From assembly GCA_014654535.1 (NCBI GenBank), contig BNBA01000014.1:40254-104253 (forward strand): a stretch of 64,000 nt of DNA, given 5' to 3'. A program made the translations under genes and the position numbers. The notes under the pieces are model-generated. The model did not search any database. It was given only the letters and a program-made list of their open reading frames with translations, and was not told the DNA's origin. Below are positions 11,763-20,799 of the stretch, in pieces (position 1 is the stretch's first letter; each line of letters begins with the position of its first letter). Source of the DNA: Xanthomonas boreopolis. GTDB lineage: Bacteria; Pseudomonadota; Gammaproteobacteria; Xanthomonadales; Xanthomonadaceae.

Positions 11763-12086
11763 ATGGAAAAGAACGAAGCCGGCCATCCGCCGCTCGGTCC
11801 CGCCGTCGCCGACCAACTGCTGGCCCGCCTGAGCGGCGATGACGCGTTCCGCACGCTGTTCGGGACGGATCCCGCCGCCGCGTTGCGCGAGCTCGGCGTG
11901 TCCGAGAGCGATGCCAAGGCCGCGGTATCGGGCGAGAGCTGCCTGCACGCGAAGCAATTGGCCAGCAAGGAAGAGATCGCCGGGACGCGCGAAGCGCTGC
12001 TGGGCTATCTCACGGCCCAGGGCTCCCATACCGTCGTGCACGCGTTCGAGGCCGGCCAGATCGCCACGGCCTTGCGCCTGGCCTAG
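11763..12086 (+). CDS. NHLP-like precursor peptide ('putative modified peptide')
   Basis: A 107-residue peptide matching the modified-peptide family found beside the SagB-like dehydrogenase. The leader resembles a nitrile hydratase alpha-subunit/Nif11 leader: PAVADQLLARLSGDDAFRTLF (about 13-33), then DPAAALRELG (about 36-45). A single Cys (60) sits in SCLHAKQLASKEE, and the conserved tail HTVVHAFEAGQIATAL is at about 89-104. There is no GG cleavage motif, so the mature form is unclear. The ATG at 11763 is preferred because GGGG precedes it and the family starts there; an in-frame ATG at 11727 would add 12 residues. The gene is divergent from the dehydrogenase and converges on the cyclase gene with a 10-bp gap. 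Confidence 0.82.
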   Translation: MEKNEAGHPPLGPAVADQLLARLSGDDAFRTLFGTDPAAALRELGVSESDAKAAVSGESCLHAKQLASKEEIAGTREALLGYLTAQGSHTVVHAFEAGQIATALRLA

Positions 12087-12096
12087 CCCGCTGGCT

Positions 12097-14637
12097 TCAT
12101 CGCGCCGCCGCCACGGCCCGGCCTGGCGGCGGCTCCGGACTGCCGGCCAAGCCCATGCCCTGCGATCGCGCCAGGGCGACGTCGGAAACGTTCATGCCCT
12201 GGAGCACCAGCGCGCCATAAGGCTCCATGTAGGCCAGGCCGCGGCGGCTGCCCAGCCACCGGTTCTCTTTCGCGGCTTCTTCCATGCGGCCCTGGTCCCG
12301 CAAGGCATCGCGCATGGCGACGTGCCTCTGTAGGAAGTCCGGATTCCCTTTCGATCCCGCCTCTTCGAGGAGCTCGACCGCTTCCCCGGGCTTGCCCTGC
12401 AGCCGGAGCTGTTCCGCCTGCAGGACCGCCAGCATGTTCGACAATGGCGGGCTCGCCGACTCGTCGGCGAGCCGTTCCACGAGCGCGAATGCCCTGCTCG
12501 GGATCCGCTGTCCATCGCGCTGGGCAAGGCGGATCGCAGCCATCGCCATCATGGCCAGGTCGTCGCGGCTGCCGTTGCGATCCGTGCCGGCCGCCTGCAG
12601 GATTTCCTCGACCAGGGGCAGGAGCCTGGGGCGCACTTCCTCCTTGCTGCCGCTGGCCTGGAGGATGCTCAATGCGGAGACCCTCAGGCCGTAGCGCAGG
12701 ATGGGCGGTGCATCGTCCGTCGCTGCGTATATTTTCCGCGCGGCATCCCTGGCTCGATCGAGCCGGCCGGCATCGAACGGTATGGCCATCATTTCGAATC
12801 CGTTCGTCAGCGACTCGTCCAGCTTCAAGCCGTCGAGCATCGCCAGCGCCGCCGGGTAATCGCCCGCGGCCGCCAGCGCCGCCGCATGGCGGCGGTTCGG
12901 GCCGTATCCCCCCAGCTGCTCCGCCTGCAGGAATGCCTGCCGGGCCTCCCCGTACTTCTCCTCGGCCAGCAAGGCGCGTCCGCGCAGTTCGAAGGCGATG
13001 TCGCGCAGAGGATTCTGGCTGGCATCGAATTGCCGGGTCTTGCGCCTGGCGGAGGCGAAGTAGCCGTTGCCGAAGTCCAGCCAGGCGGACTGGGCCGGGC
13101 CGGCAAAATAGTCCGGGTACATCTGCGCCAGCATGTCCCACTTCGCGCGCGCCTCCTTCCAGGGTTGTCCTTCCAGCTCGGCCGTCCAGGCATCCAGGTA
13201 CAGGGCATCGCGCGGGGGCAACGACGACCTGAGCTCCTTCGCCTTTTCCAGGTACGGCAGCGCGGCCTGGTTGTCGGCTGTCGACAGGTAGGTCCGCATC
13301 ACGCCCAGGTAAGCCAACGCGAAGCCGGGATCCAGGTTTATCGATTGCTGGAAGTACTGCCTGGCCTCGGCGAACTGGCGCCGGGCGTAGTGCTTGCTCG
13401 CCAACGCATAGGCGCGCAACGCATCGAAGTTCGAGGTGGCGACCTTGGGCAGCGGGGCCGAACGGTCGATGTCCCGCATCGCCTCGCCCAGCTTTTCCCG
13501 CAATCCGTGGCTGAGCCGGTCCAGCGACGCGAGCATGTCGCTTCCGTCGTTCCTCTCGTTCACCACATAGACGGTGGCCTGGCTATGCGGGTCCACCACC
13601 TCGATGCTGAAGTGCGTCTGCCCGGCAACGCTGGCCACCGTGGGCAGGATGACCGCCCTGGCGCCGTCGCGCAGGGCGACTTCGGAAGCCAGCTGCCGGT
13701 CCAGGACCGACGCGTTGGGATCGCGCCGCATCAGCGCGAGCGTCTGGCGTATCTTCAGGTCGCTGAGGACGTTCACGTACCGCGATTGCTCGAGGCTGAT
13801 GCGGAACGCCTGCTCCAGTGAATCGTCGAGCACGGATTCGCCGGTCAGGTTGCGCATGTCCGCGACGACGACCCAATCGCGCTCGGCGAAGGCGATCGCC
13901 GGCTCCGGCTGGGTCGCGAACCAGGCGACGACGCAGATCGCCGCGACCGCCGCGACCTCGGCGGCCAGCGCCATCGGCCGCCGCCACAGCGGCACGTCGC
14001 GCCACGCCTTGGGCGAATTCCTCGGCGAACGCAGCGGCGCGATGCCGATCTCGCCGACCTCGTGGACCTCCTGGGCCATCGGCACGCCCTTGAAGCGCCA
14101 GCGGCCGTGCGACTTCCACAGCAGGCGCTCGCCGCGCTCGCCCAGTTCGCGCGCGGCGCGGCGGGTCAGGGATTCGGCGACGGCGGAAAGCAGTATCTGG
14201 TCTGGCCGCGCGAGCATCATCAGCCGCGCCGCCATCGGCTTGGCCAGGCCCTCCACTTCCACCGGCTTGGCGCCGATGCTCACCGCCTCCTCGCTGTTGC
14301 GCCAGGTGAGCACTTCGCCGACGTGCAGGCCGGCACGCGCCTGCAGCCGGATGCCGTGCGCCTTGCCCAGTTCGCGCAGGCCGCGCGCGTAGTCGAGGGC
14401 GAAGCCCAGGCCTTCGAGCGGGCGCTCGAACAGCAGCAGCATGCCGTCCGAGCGGTCGATCAGGCGGCCGCGCCATTGCCGCTGCAGCTTCAACACCAGG
14501 TGGTCGTGCTCGCGGAACAGCTCGGCGGCGGCGCTGTCGCCGAGCTTCTCCACCAGCTCGGTGGAGCCGCACAGGTCGGTCAGCAGCAGGGTGCGCAGCT
14601 TGGGCGCGTCGAGGCGGGGCTGGTGGGCATCGTTCAT
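12097..14637 (-). CDS. Putative peptide-modification-system cyclase (class III cyclase domain + TM + TPR)
   Basis: An 846-residue protein. Residues ~12-150 form a class III nucleotide cyclase domain: TDLCGST (metal Asp 21) and RSDGMLLLF (second Asp 64). In the catalytic loop, Arg138 of MAARL is kept, but the position of the usual Asn (134) is Pro. A membrane helix lies at ~221-241. It is followed by a FlgO-like region (DWVVVADMRNLTGES, ~254-390) and a long TPR-type helical region to the end. This is the layout of the cyclase named with the NHLP-like peptide and SagB-like dehydrogenase (TIGR04510). Whether it makes cAMP or cGMP is doubtful given the changed loop. It lies 24 bp downstream of the GGDEF gene, probably one operon. 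Codon choice shifts near 13970, inside the gene. Confidence 0.8.
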   Translation of the reverse strand: MNDAHQPRLDAPKLRTLLLTDLCGSTELVEKLGDSAAAELFREHDHLVLKLQRQWRGRLIDRSDGMLLLFERPLEGLGFALDYARGLRELGKAHGIRLQARAGLHVGEVLTWRNSEEAVSIGAKPVEVEGLAKPMAARLMMLARPDQILLSAVAESLTRRAARELGERGERLLWKSHGRWRFKGVPMAQEVHEVGEIGIAPLRSPRNSPKAWRDVPLWRRPMALAAEVAAVAAICVVAWFATQPEPAIAFAERDWVVVADMRNLTGESVLDDSLEQAFRISLEQSRYVNVLSDLKIRQTLALMRRDPNASVLDRQLASEVALRDGARAVILPTVASVAGQTHFSIEVVDPHSQATVYVVNERNDGSDMLASLDRLSHGLREKLGEAMRDIDRSAPLPKVATSNFDALRAYALASKHYARRQFAEARQYFQQSINLDPGFALAYLGVMRTYLSTADNQAALPYLEKAKELRSSLPPRDALYLDAWTAELEGQPWKEARAKWDMLAQMYPDYFAGPAQSAWLDFGNGYFASARRKTRQFDASQNPLRDIAFELRGRALLAEEKYGEARQAFLQAEQLGGYGPNRRHAAALAAAGDYPAALAMLDGLKLDESLTNGFEMMAIPFDAGRLDRARDAARKIYAATDDAPPILRYGLRVSALSILQASGSKEEVRPRLLPLVEEILQAAGTDRNGSRDDLAMMAMAAIRLAQRDGQRIPSRAFALVERLADESASPPLSNMLAVLQAEQLRLQGKPGEAVELLEEAGSKGNPDFLQRHVAMRDALRDQGRMEEAAKENRWLGSRRGLAYMEPYGALVLQGMNVSDVALARSQGMGLAGSPEPPPGRAVAAAR

Positions 14638-14661
14638 CGACGGAGCTCCTGGGCCCTGCCG

Positions 14662-15708
14662 TCAACCCGCCGCGGTCGGCGCGTCGTCCATGCCATGCAG
14701 GCGGTTTCCGCCCAGGCGCTTGGCTTCGTAGAGCGCGTTGTCGGCGCGCGCGTACCACTCGTTCCAGCCGCCGGCGCCGTCGACCACGCTGATGCCGATG
14801 CTGACCGAGCAGATGTGCGGGATGTCGCCGGCGCGCTCCAGCTCGCCCTGCACGCGCGCGATCACGCGCTCGCCGATGCGGTACAGCTCCCGCTCGTCCT
14901 CGACGCCGACGAACATGCAGAACTCGTCGCCGCCCAGCCGGCAGGCCAGGTCGCCCTCGCGCATCACCGAGCGCAGCACCTGCGCCACGTTCTGCAGCAC
15001 GCGGTCGCCGACGATGTGCCCGTACTCGTCGTTGACGTGCTTGAAGCGGTCGCAATCGACCAGCAGCAGGCCGAAGCCCGGCGAGCGGCCGCTGCGGCGG
15101 CAGTCCTGCAGGTGCAGGGCCAGGCCGCGGCGGTTGTACAGGCCGGTCAGCTCGTCGGTGCGCACCAGCTCTTCGGTCTGGTTGAGCTGGTGCGAGGTGG
15201 CATGGAGGTTGTCGAGCGCCTGCTCGAGATCGTGGTTGCGGCGGCGCAGCTGGCGGATCAGCAGTTGCTCGTTGTTGACCACGCGCAGGATGGTGCGGCG
15301 CAGGAAGTGCGCGATCAGGCCGGGATCGAAGTCGACCAGCTGCTGGAAATCGTTGTGGTCGAGCTCGATCAGGCGGCACGCGGTCGCCGCCACGGCGTCG
15401 GCGCTGCGGGCGTGGTTGCCGATCAGCAGGCCGAGTTCGCCGAAGAACTCGCCGGTCGTCAGGTGCTTGACGATCAGGTCCTCGCCGAAATCGAGATCGA
15501 CCTCGCCCTCCAGGCAGACGTACATCTGCGTCTGGATCTCGCCGCGGCGGAAGATGACCTCGCCGGCACGGAAGGCGCGCTCGCGCCCGAACCTGGCGAA
15601 CAACGCCAGCTCGTCGGCCCCCAGCACCGCATTCAATGCGTTGGGCAGCTTATCGACAATATGGCCGGTCAGATCGACCGACCCCGGCACCGCGCTTTCG
15701 CAGGTCAT
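14662..15708 (-). CDS. Cyclic-nucleotide-binding GGDEF protein (diguanylate cyclase)
   Basis: A 348-residue cytoplasmic sensor. Residues ~30-135 are a cNMP-binding domain with GEVIFRRGEIQTQMYVCLEGEV and the phosphate-cassette-like GEFFGELGLLIGNHARSADAVA. A coiled linker (~150-182) leads to a GGDEF domain with the intact signature at 259-263 and an RxxD inhibitory site (250-253), so c-di-GMP synthesis with product inhibition is expected. It reads toward the cyclase-like gene with a 24-bp gap. A cNMP made by that neighbour, if active, could control c-di-GMP output. The AT-rich region upstream contains CAAAATTTTG near 15794, a plausible promoter or operator. Confidence 0.9.
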   Translation of the reverse strand: MTCESAVPGSVDLTGHIVDKLPNALNAVLGADELALFARFGRERAFRAGEVIFRRGEIQTQMYVCLEGEVDLDFGEDLIVKHLTTGEFFGELGLLIGNHARSADAVAATACRLIELDHNDFQQLVDFDPGLIAHFLRRTILRVVNNEQLLIRQLRRRNHDLEQALDNLHATSHQLNQTEELVRTDELTGLYNRRGLALHLQDCRRSGRSPGFGLLLVDCDRFKHVNDEYGHIVGDRVLQNVAQVLRSVMREGDLACRLGGDEFCMFVGVEDERELYRIGERVIARVQGELERAGDIPHICSVSIGISVVDGAGGWNEWYARADNALYEAKRLGGNRLHGMDDAPTAAG

Positions 15709-15940
15709 CCCCTTGGTCCTACGCCTGGCGAGGGCTGCCAGTCAGCCCTCGATCTTACCAGCCCGCTTCCCGGTCTTGTTTGCCATCACAGTAAATCTCA
15801 CAAAATTTTGAGACAGGACGGAGCGGACCGGTCCAAGGCCGATCCTAGCGCCGTGGCGCACGCCTGGAGTATGCATTCGCGGCATGCAGGCAAAAAAATA
15901 CCGGCATGACGACGGTGGGACGTCCCGGTTTGGGACTCGC
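15709..15940. other. Intergenic region with palindromic AT-rich core
   Basis: The gap upstream of the GGDEF gene holds no gene. Around 15789-15805 a self-complementary CAAAATTTTG is flanked by CTCA on the left and AGAC on the right; it is the only AT-rich part and likely contains the promoter for the GGDEF-cyclase operon. The remainder is ordinary GC-rich spacer. Confidence 0.4.
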
Positions 15941-15965
15941 AAAAAAAGGCCCGGCGAACCGGGCC
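15941..15965 (-). terminator. Rho-independent terminator after aceA
   Basis: On the minus strand, GGCCCGG pairs with CCGGGCC around the tetraloop TTCG, followed by seven T. It lies about 40 bp after the aceA stop. Confidence 0.88.
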
Positions 15966-16004
15966 GGGCCCTCCCGAGGGCCAGTAGCACTGCCGGAGCC
16001 GGGC

Positions 16005-17300
<1,296 letters not shown>

Positions 17301-17339
17301 CGTGCGTTCTCCGTTGGATGGGGGTGCTGCGCCTTTGTT

Positions 17340-17367
17340 CGTCATTCCCGCGGAAGCGGGAATGACG
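17340..17367. repeat. 12-bp-stem hairpin in the aceB-aceA spacer
   Basis: CGTCATTCCCGC pairs perfectly with GCGGGAATGACG around GGAA. This is the common 'CATTCCCGC...GCGGGAATG' REP-type hairpin of many proteobacteria. In this place it can shield the upstream aceB transcript or reduce read-through into aceA. It lies 9 bp beyond the aceB stop. Confidence 0.8.
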
Positions 17368-17376
17368 GAATTGGCG

Positions 17377-19074
17377 TCAATCGATCAGCGTGTAGGCCGG
17401 CAGGGTCAGGAACTCGGCCAGCTCGTCGGCGCGGCTGAGCCCGTCGAGCAGGGCGATCGCCTCGCCGATGCGCGCCGCGCCCGGCAGGCCGGCCTGGTTG
17501 CCGAGCCGCGCCGGCAGGTTGCGCAGCGTGGTCTCCAGCAGGGCGAAGTCGATTGCGGTGCCGTCGTCCAGGTGCCGGCCCGGGGTGTGCAGCCACTGCC
17601 AGATCTGCGCGCGGCTGATCTCGGCGGTGGCGGCGTCCTCCATCAGGTTGTGGATCGGCACGCAGCCGTTGCCGTCCAGCCATGCCGCGAGGTAGCGCAC
17701 GCACACCTCGACGTTGCCCTCGAAGCCGGCGCGGGTGATCGTGCCCGGGCTCGGCGCGATCAGCGCGTCGCGCTCGGCCTGCACGTCGTTGCGCAGCACG
17801 TGGTGCTGGTTCGGGGTGGGCATGTGCTCGTCGAAGATCGCCTTCGCCACCGGGATCAGCGCCGGATGCGCCACCCAGGTGCCGTCGTGGCCGGCGGTGA
17901 CCTCGCGCAGCTTGTCGGCGCGCACCCGCGCCATCGCCTGCTCGTTGGCGGCCTCGTCGTGGTTGATCGGGATCTGCGCCGCCATGCCGCCCATCGCGTG
18001 CGCGCCGCGGCGGTGGCAGGTCTTGATCAGCAGCTCCGAATACGCCTTCAGGAACGGCTGGGTCATCGTCACCTGGCCGCGCTCGGGCAGCACGCGGTCG
18101 GCATGGCGGCGGAAGGTCTTGAGGTAGGAGAAGATGTAGTCCCAGCGGCCGCAGTTCAGGCCGGCGATGCGATCGCGCAGCACGTACAGGATCTCGTCCA
18201 TCTCGAACACCGCCGGTAGCGTCTCGATCAGCACGGTGACCTTCATCTGCGCGTGCGGCAGCCCCAGCATCGCCTCGATGTGCGACAGCGCGCTCTCCCA
18301 AAGCGCCGCCTCCTCCATCGACTGCAACTTGGGCAGGTAGAAGTACGGGCCGCGGTCCTTGGCCATCAGCGCGCGCGCGTTGTGGAAGGCGAACAGCGCC
18401 GCGTCGAACAGGCCGCCGCCGATCGGCTGGCCGTCGATCAGCACGTGCTTCTCGTCCAGGTGCCAGCCGCGCGGGCGCACGATCAGCACCGCCTGCTCCT
18501 CGTACGGGCGCAGCGCGTAGTGCTTGGCCGGCGTGTCGAAGGCGAGATCGCCGCGCACCGCGCCGATCAGCGCGCGCTGGCCGGCCAGCAGGTTCTTCCA
18601 GGTCGGCGAGGTCGAGTCCTCGAAGTCGGCCATGAACACCTTGGCGCCGGAGTTCAGCGCGTTGATCACCATCTTCGGGTCGGTCGGGCCGGTGATCTCG
18701 ACCCGGCGGTCCTGCAGCGCCGCCGGCAGCGGCGCGACGGTCCAGTCGCCGGCACGGATCGCGGCGGTGTCGGCTCGGAAGTCCGGAAGCCCGCCCCGGT
18801 CGAAGAACGCCTGGCGCTCGCGACGCGCGGCCAGCCGGGCCTGCCGCTCCGGCTCGATCGCCCGGTGCAGCGAGACCAGCAACCCGAGCGCGGCAGGCGG
18901 GAGCAGCTCGGACTGGCCGGCGACCTGGGTGGTCAGGGTCAGGCCGGGGGTCGGCCGCTCGACGGGTTCGGGACGGGGGGCGGAGGTGCGGGGTTCCTGC
19001 GAGGGATTCGTTTCCTTCGCCTCCCCGCACATGGACGTGCGGTGCTCTTGCGAGGGATTCGCGTACATCGACAT
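17377..19074 (-). CDS. aceB: Malate synthase A with repeat-derived N-terminal extension
   Basis: A 565-residue malate synthase joining glyoxylate and acetyl-CoA. The core has [53 protein letters not shown] and [12 protein letters not shown], with the catalytic Asp in [12 protein letters not shown] near the C-terminus. The conserved start of the family ([10 protein letters not shown]) appears only at about residue 45. Before it comes a low-complexity stretch with two copies of [18 protein letters not shown], encoded by a duplicated GAATCCCTCGCA-type DNA word (19000-19062, reverse strand). The ATG at 19074 is preceded by AGGA and is used here; a start further upstream at 19134 is possible. The extension probably does not affect catalysis. 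Divergent from a LysR regulator. Confidence 0.92.
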   Translation of the reverse strand: MSMYANPSQEHRTSMCGEAKETNPSQEPRTSAPRPEPVERPTPGLTLTTQVAGQSELLPPAALGLLVSLHRAIEPERQARLAARRERQAFFDRGGLPDFRADTAAIRAGDWTVAPLPAALQDRRVEITGPTDPKMVINALNSGAKVFMADFEDSTSPTWKNLLAGQRALIGAVRGDLAFDTPAKHYALRPYEEQAVLIVRPRGWHLDEKHVLIDGQPIGGGLFDAALFAFHNARALMAKDRGPYFYLPKLQSMEEAALWESALSHIEAMLGLPHAQMKVTVLIETLPAVFEMDEILYVLRDRIAGLNCGRWDYIFSYLKTFRRHADRVLPERGQVTMTQPFLKAYSELLIKTCHRRGAHAMGGMAAQIPINHDEAANEQAMARVRADKLREVTAGHDGTWVAHPALIPVAKAIFDEHMPTPNQHHVLRNDVQAERDALIAPSPGTITRAGFEGNVEVCVRYLAAWLDGNGCVPIHNLMEDAATAEISRAQIWQWLHTPGRHLDDGTAIDFALLETTLRNLPARLGNQAGLPGAARIGEAIALLDGLSRADELAEFLTLPAYTLID

Positions 19075-19127
19075 GGTGGATTCCTGCGCTTGCCGGGGGC
19101 CACCACCATCCCTCCAGCGGGAAGTAT

Positions 19128-19148
19128 TTGACAAAATAGTTTTGTCAA
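19128..19148. promoter_or_regulatory. Perfect 9-bp-arm palindrome between aceB and lysR
   Basis: TTGACAAAA and TTTTGTCAA are perfect arms around TAG. The site lies about 54 bp upstream of the aceB start and 36 bp upstream of the LysR start, so a dimeric regulator bound here could control both directions. It also contains a TTGACA -35-like word. Confidence 0.7.
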
Positions 19149-19156
19149 TGCTCTAC

Positions 19157-19171
19157 ATAAGTCTGGCTTAT
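19157..19171. promoter_or_regulatory. LysR-type box (ATAAG-N5-CTTAT)
   Basis: ATAAG and CTTAT form an inverted repeat around TCTGG, enclosing the classical T-N11-A LysR motif. It lies 12 bp before the LysR start, as for negative autoregulation. The TATAGT word at 19169-19174 overlaps it and could be the -10 element. Confidence 0.65.
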
Positions 19172-19183
19172 AGTCGTCACGCC

Positions 19184-20152
19184 ATGGCCACGAAGCCCCC
19201 TGCAAGTCCGCGTTTTTCCTACAAGTCCGACCGGCTCAAACCGCTGCGGGCGTTCTGCCAGACGGTCCGGCTGGGCTCGGTCTCGCGCGCGGCCGAGGCG
19301 CTTTTCGTCAGCCAGCCGGCGGTGACGCTGCAGTTGCAGGCGCTGGAGCGGGAATTGGGGGCGGTGCTGTTCGAGCGGGTCGGGCGGCGCCTGACGCCCA
19401 CCCGCGAGGGCCAGCTGCTGTACGAGATGGCGCAGCCGCTGGTGGAGAGCCTGGACGGCCTGGAGGCGAGCTTCCGCGACAAGGTGAAGGGCCTGGACGC
19501 CGGCGAGCTGAACATCGCCGCCAACAGCTCGACGATCCTGTACCTGCTGCCGAAGATCGTGGAGAACTTCCGCGCCCGCCATCCGGACGTGCGCCTGACC
19601 CTGCACAACGCGATCAGCGCCGACGGCACCGACCTGCTGCGCGAGGACGCGGTCGACCTGGCGGTCGGCTCGATGCTCGACGTGCCGGCCGACCTGAACT
19701 ACGCGCCGGTCTACCGCTTCGAGCAGGTGCTGATCACGCCGCCCGACCATCCGCTGGCCGGCAAGCCGAGGATCGCGCTGGAGGACCTGTCGCCCTATCC
19801 GCTGATCCTGCCGCCCAAGCGCCAGGTCACCTACCGGCTGGTCGACCTGGTGTTCCAGCAGAACCGCGTGCCCTACACGGTGGCGCTGGAAGTGGGCGGC
19901 TGGGAGGTGATCAAGCAATACGTGGCGATGGGCATGGGCATCTCGATCGTCACCGCGATCTGCCTGACCGAAGCCGACCGCGACAAGCTGGCGATGCGCT
20001 CGCTGAAGGACTGGTTCCCGACCCGCAGCTACGGCGTGGTGGTGCGCAAGGGCAAGTACCTCTCGCCACAGGCGCGCGCCTTCATCGAGCTGATCCAGCC
20101 GGACCTGTTCGCGCCGCGCAGCTACGACGAGAGCGGGCCTTCGGAGCGGTGA
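19184..20152 (+). CDS. LysR-family regulator, likely of the glyoxylate shunt
   Basis: A 322-residue CysB-like LysR protein. The helix-turn-helix is at about residues 15-75 (KPLRAFCQTVRLGSVSRAAEALFVSQPAVTLQLQALERELG), followed by a periplasmic-binding-protein-like effector domain with LNIAANSSTILYLLP and EVGGWEVIKQYVAMGMGISIV. It is divergent from aceB, with two palindromes in the shared promoter, so control of aceBA and of itself is the simplest reading; this is inference from position. The ATG at 19184 is used because longer frames enter the promoter region. The gene overlaps the next frame by GTGA. Confidence 0.88.
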   Translation: MATKPPASPRFSYKSDRLKPLRAFCQTVRLGSVSRAAEALFVSQPAVTLQLQALERELGAVLFERVGRRLTPTREGQLLYEMAQPLVESLDGLEASFRDKVKGLDAGELNIAANSSTILYLLPKIVENFRARHPDVRLTLHNAISADGTDLLREDAVDLAVGSMLDVPADLNYAPVYRFEQVLITPPDHPLAGKPRIALEDLSPYPLILPPKRQVTYRLVDLVFQQNRVPYTVALEVGGWEVIKQYVAMGMGISIVTAICLTEADRDKLAMRSLKDWFPTRSYGVVVRKGKYLSPQARAFIELIQPDLFAPRSYDESGPSER

Positions 20153-20799
20153 GGATCTACGTGTCTACTGCGTTCATGTTGTTGTCCATCGCAATCGCCG
20201 CGGTGCTGCTCGTGGTGTTCGCACCGGTGCTGCTGCGGATAACGCGGGCATCGTTGCGCCTGATCCTGTTGAAGGCATACAACCGACACCATGCGGACCC
20301 GACGACGACGGTGGCCAGGCCTCCGGTTCCATTGCCACCGCAGTTGCATCCCGAAATGCTGATAGGCCAGCGACGGCGTGAGATCGAGAAAACATTGGGG
20401 CGCCCCAACCACACCCTGCGGTTGCAGGAAGGAGGACGCTACAACGGCATCGTGGCCGCTACCTGGGATTTCGTGGACCCACGACTGGGCGGCTATTTCC
20501 GCGATGGCATATGCATCGAGGCGCAAATCGATCCCAACTGGCACCGCCGGCCGACAAACGCGGATGCGCTGATCGCGCGCTTCCAGCCGCCCGCGCAGTT
20601 CCTCGGCAAGTCCCTAGAGGATATCGAACGGATCGCAGGTACCTGCCACGATGGCGGCAGTTTCGACTTCGGCGTCGAGGCCTGGGATTGGCGTGCCGGC
20701 GATGTTCATGTCAGAGCCTGGTTCAGAGAGAACGCGTGTACCGCCATCCTGATCTACCGCGATGGATTAGAGATCGACGGAACCGATCGATCACACTGA
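20149..20799 (+). CDS. Hypothetical membrane-anchored protein
   Basis: A protein of up to 216 residues with one N-terminal membrane helix (about residues 7-30) and a soluble remainder containing GQRRREIEKTLGRPNHTLRLQEGGRYNG and DWRAGDVHVRAWF. No family is recognised. Codon use is less GC-biased than in its neighbours. The GTG at 20149 overlaps the LysR stop, suggesting coupling, but GTG at 20161 or ATG at 20176 are also possible starts. Its 3' end overlaps the run-on end of lepB on the other strand by 77 bp. Confidence 0.55.
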   Translation: MRIYVSTAFMLLSIAIAAVLLVVFAPVLLRITRASLRLILLKAYNRHHADPTTTVARPPVPLPPQLHPEMLIGQRRREIEKTLGRPNHTLRLQEGGRYNGIVAATWDFVDPRLGGYFRDGICIEAQIDPNWHRRPTNADALIARFQPPAQFLGKSLEDIERIAGTCHDGGSFDFGVEAWDWRAGDVHVRAWFRENACTAILIYRDGLEIDGTDRSH

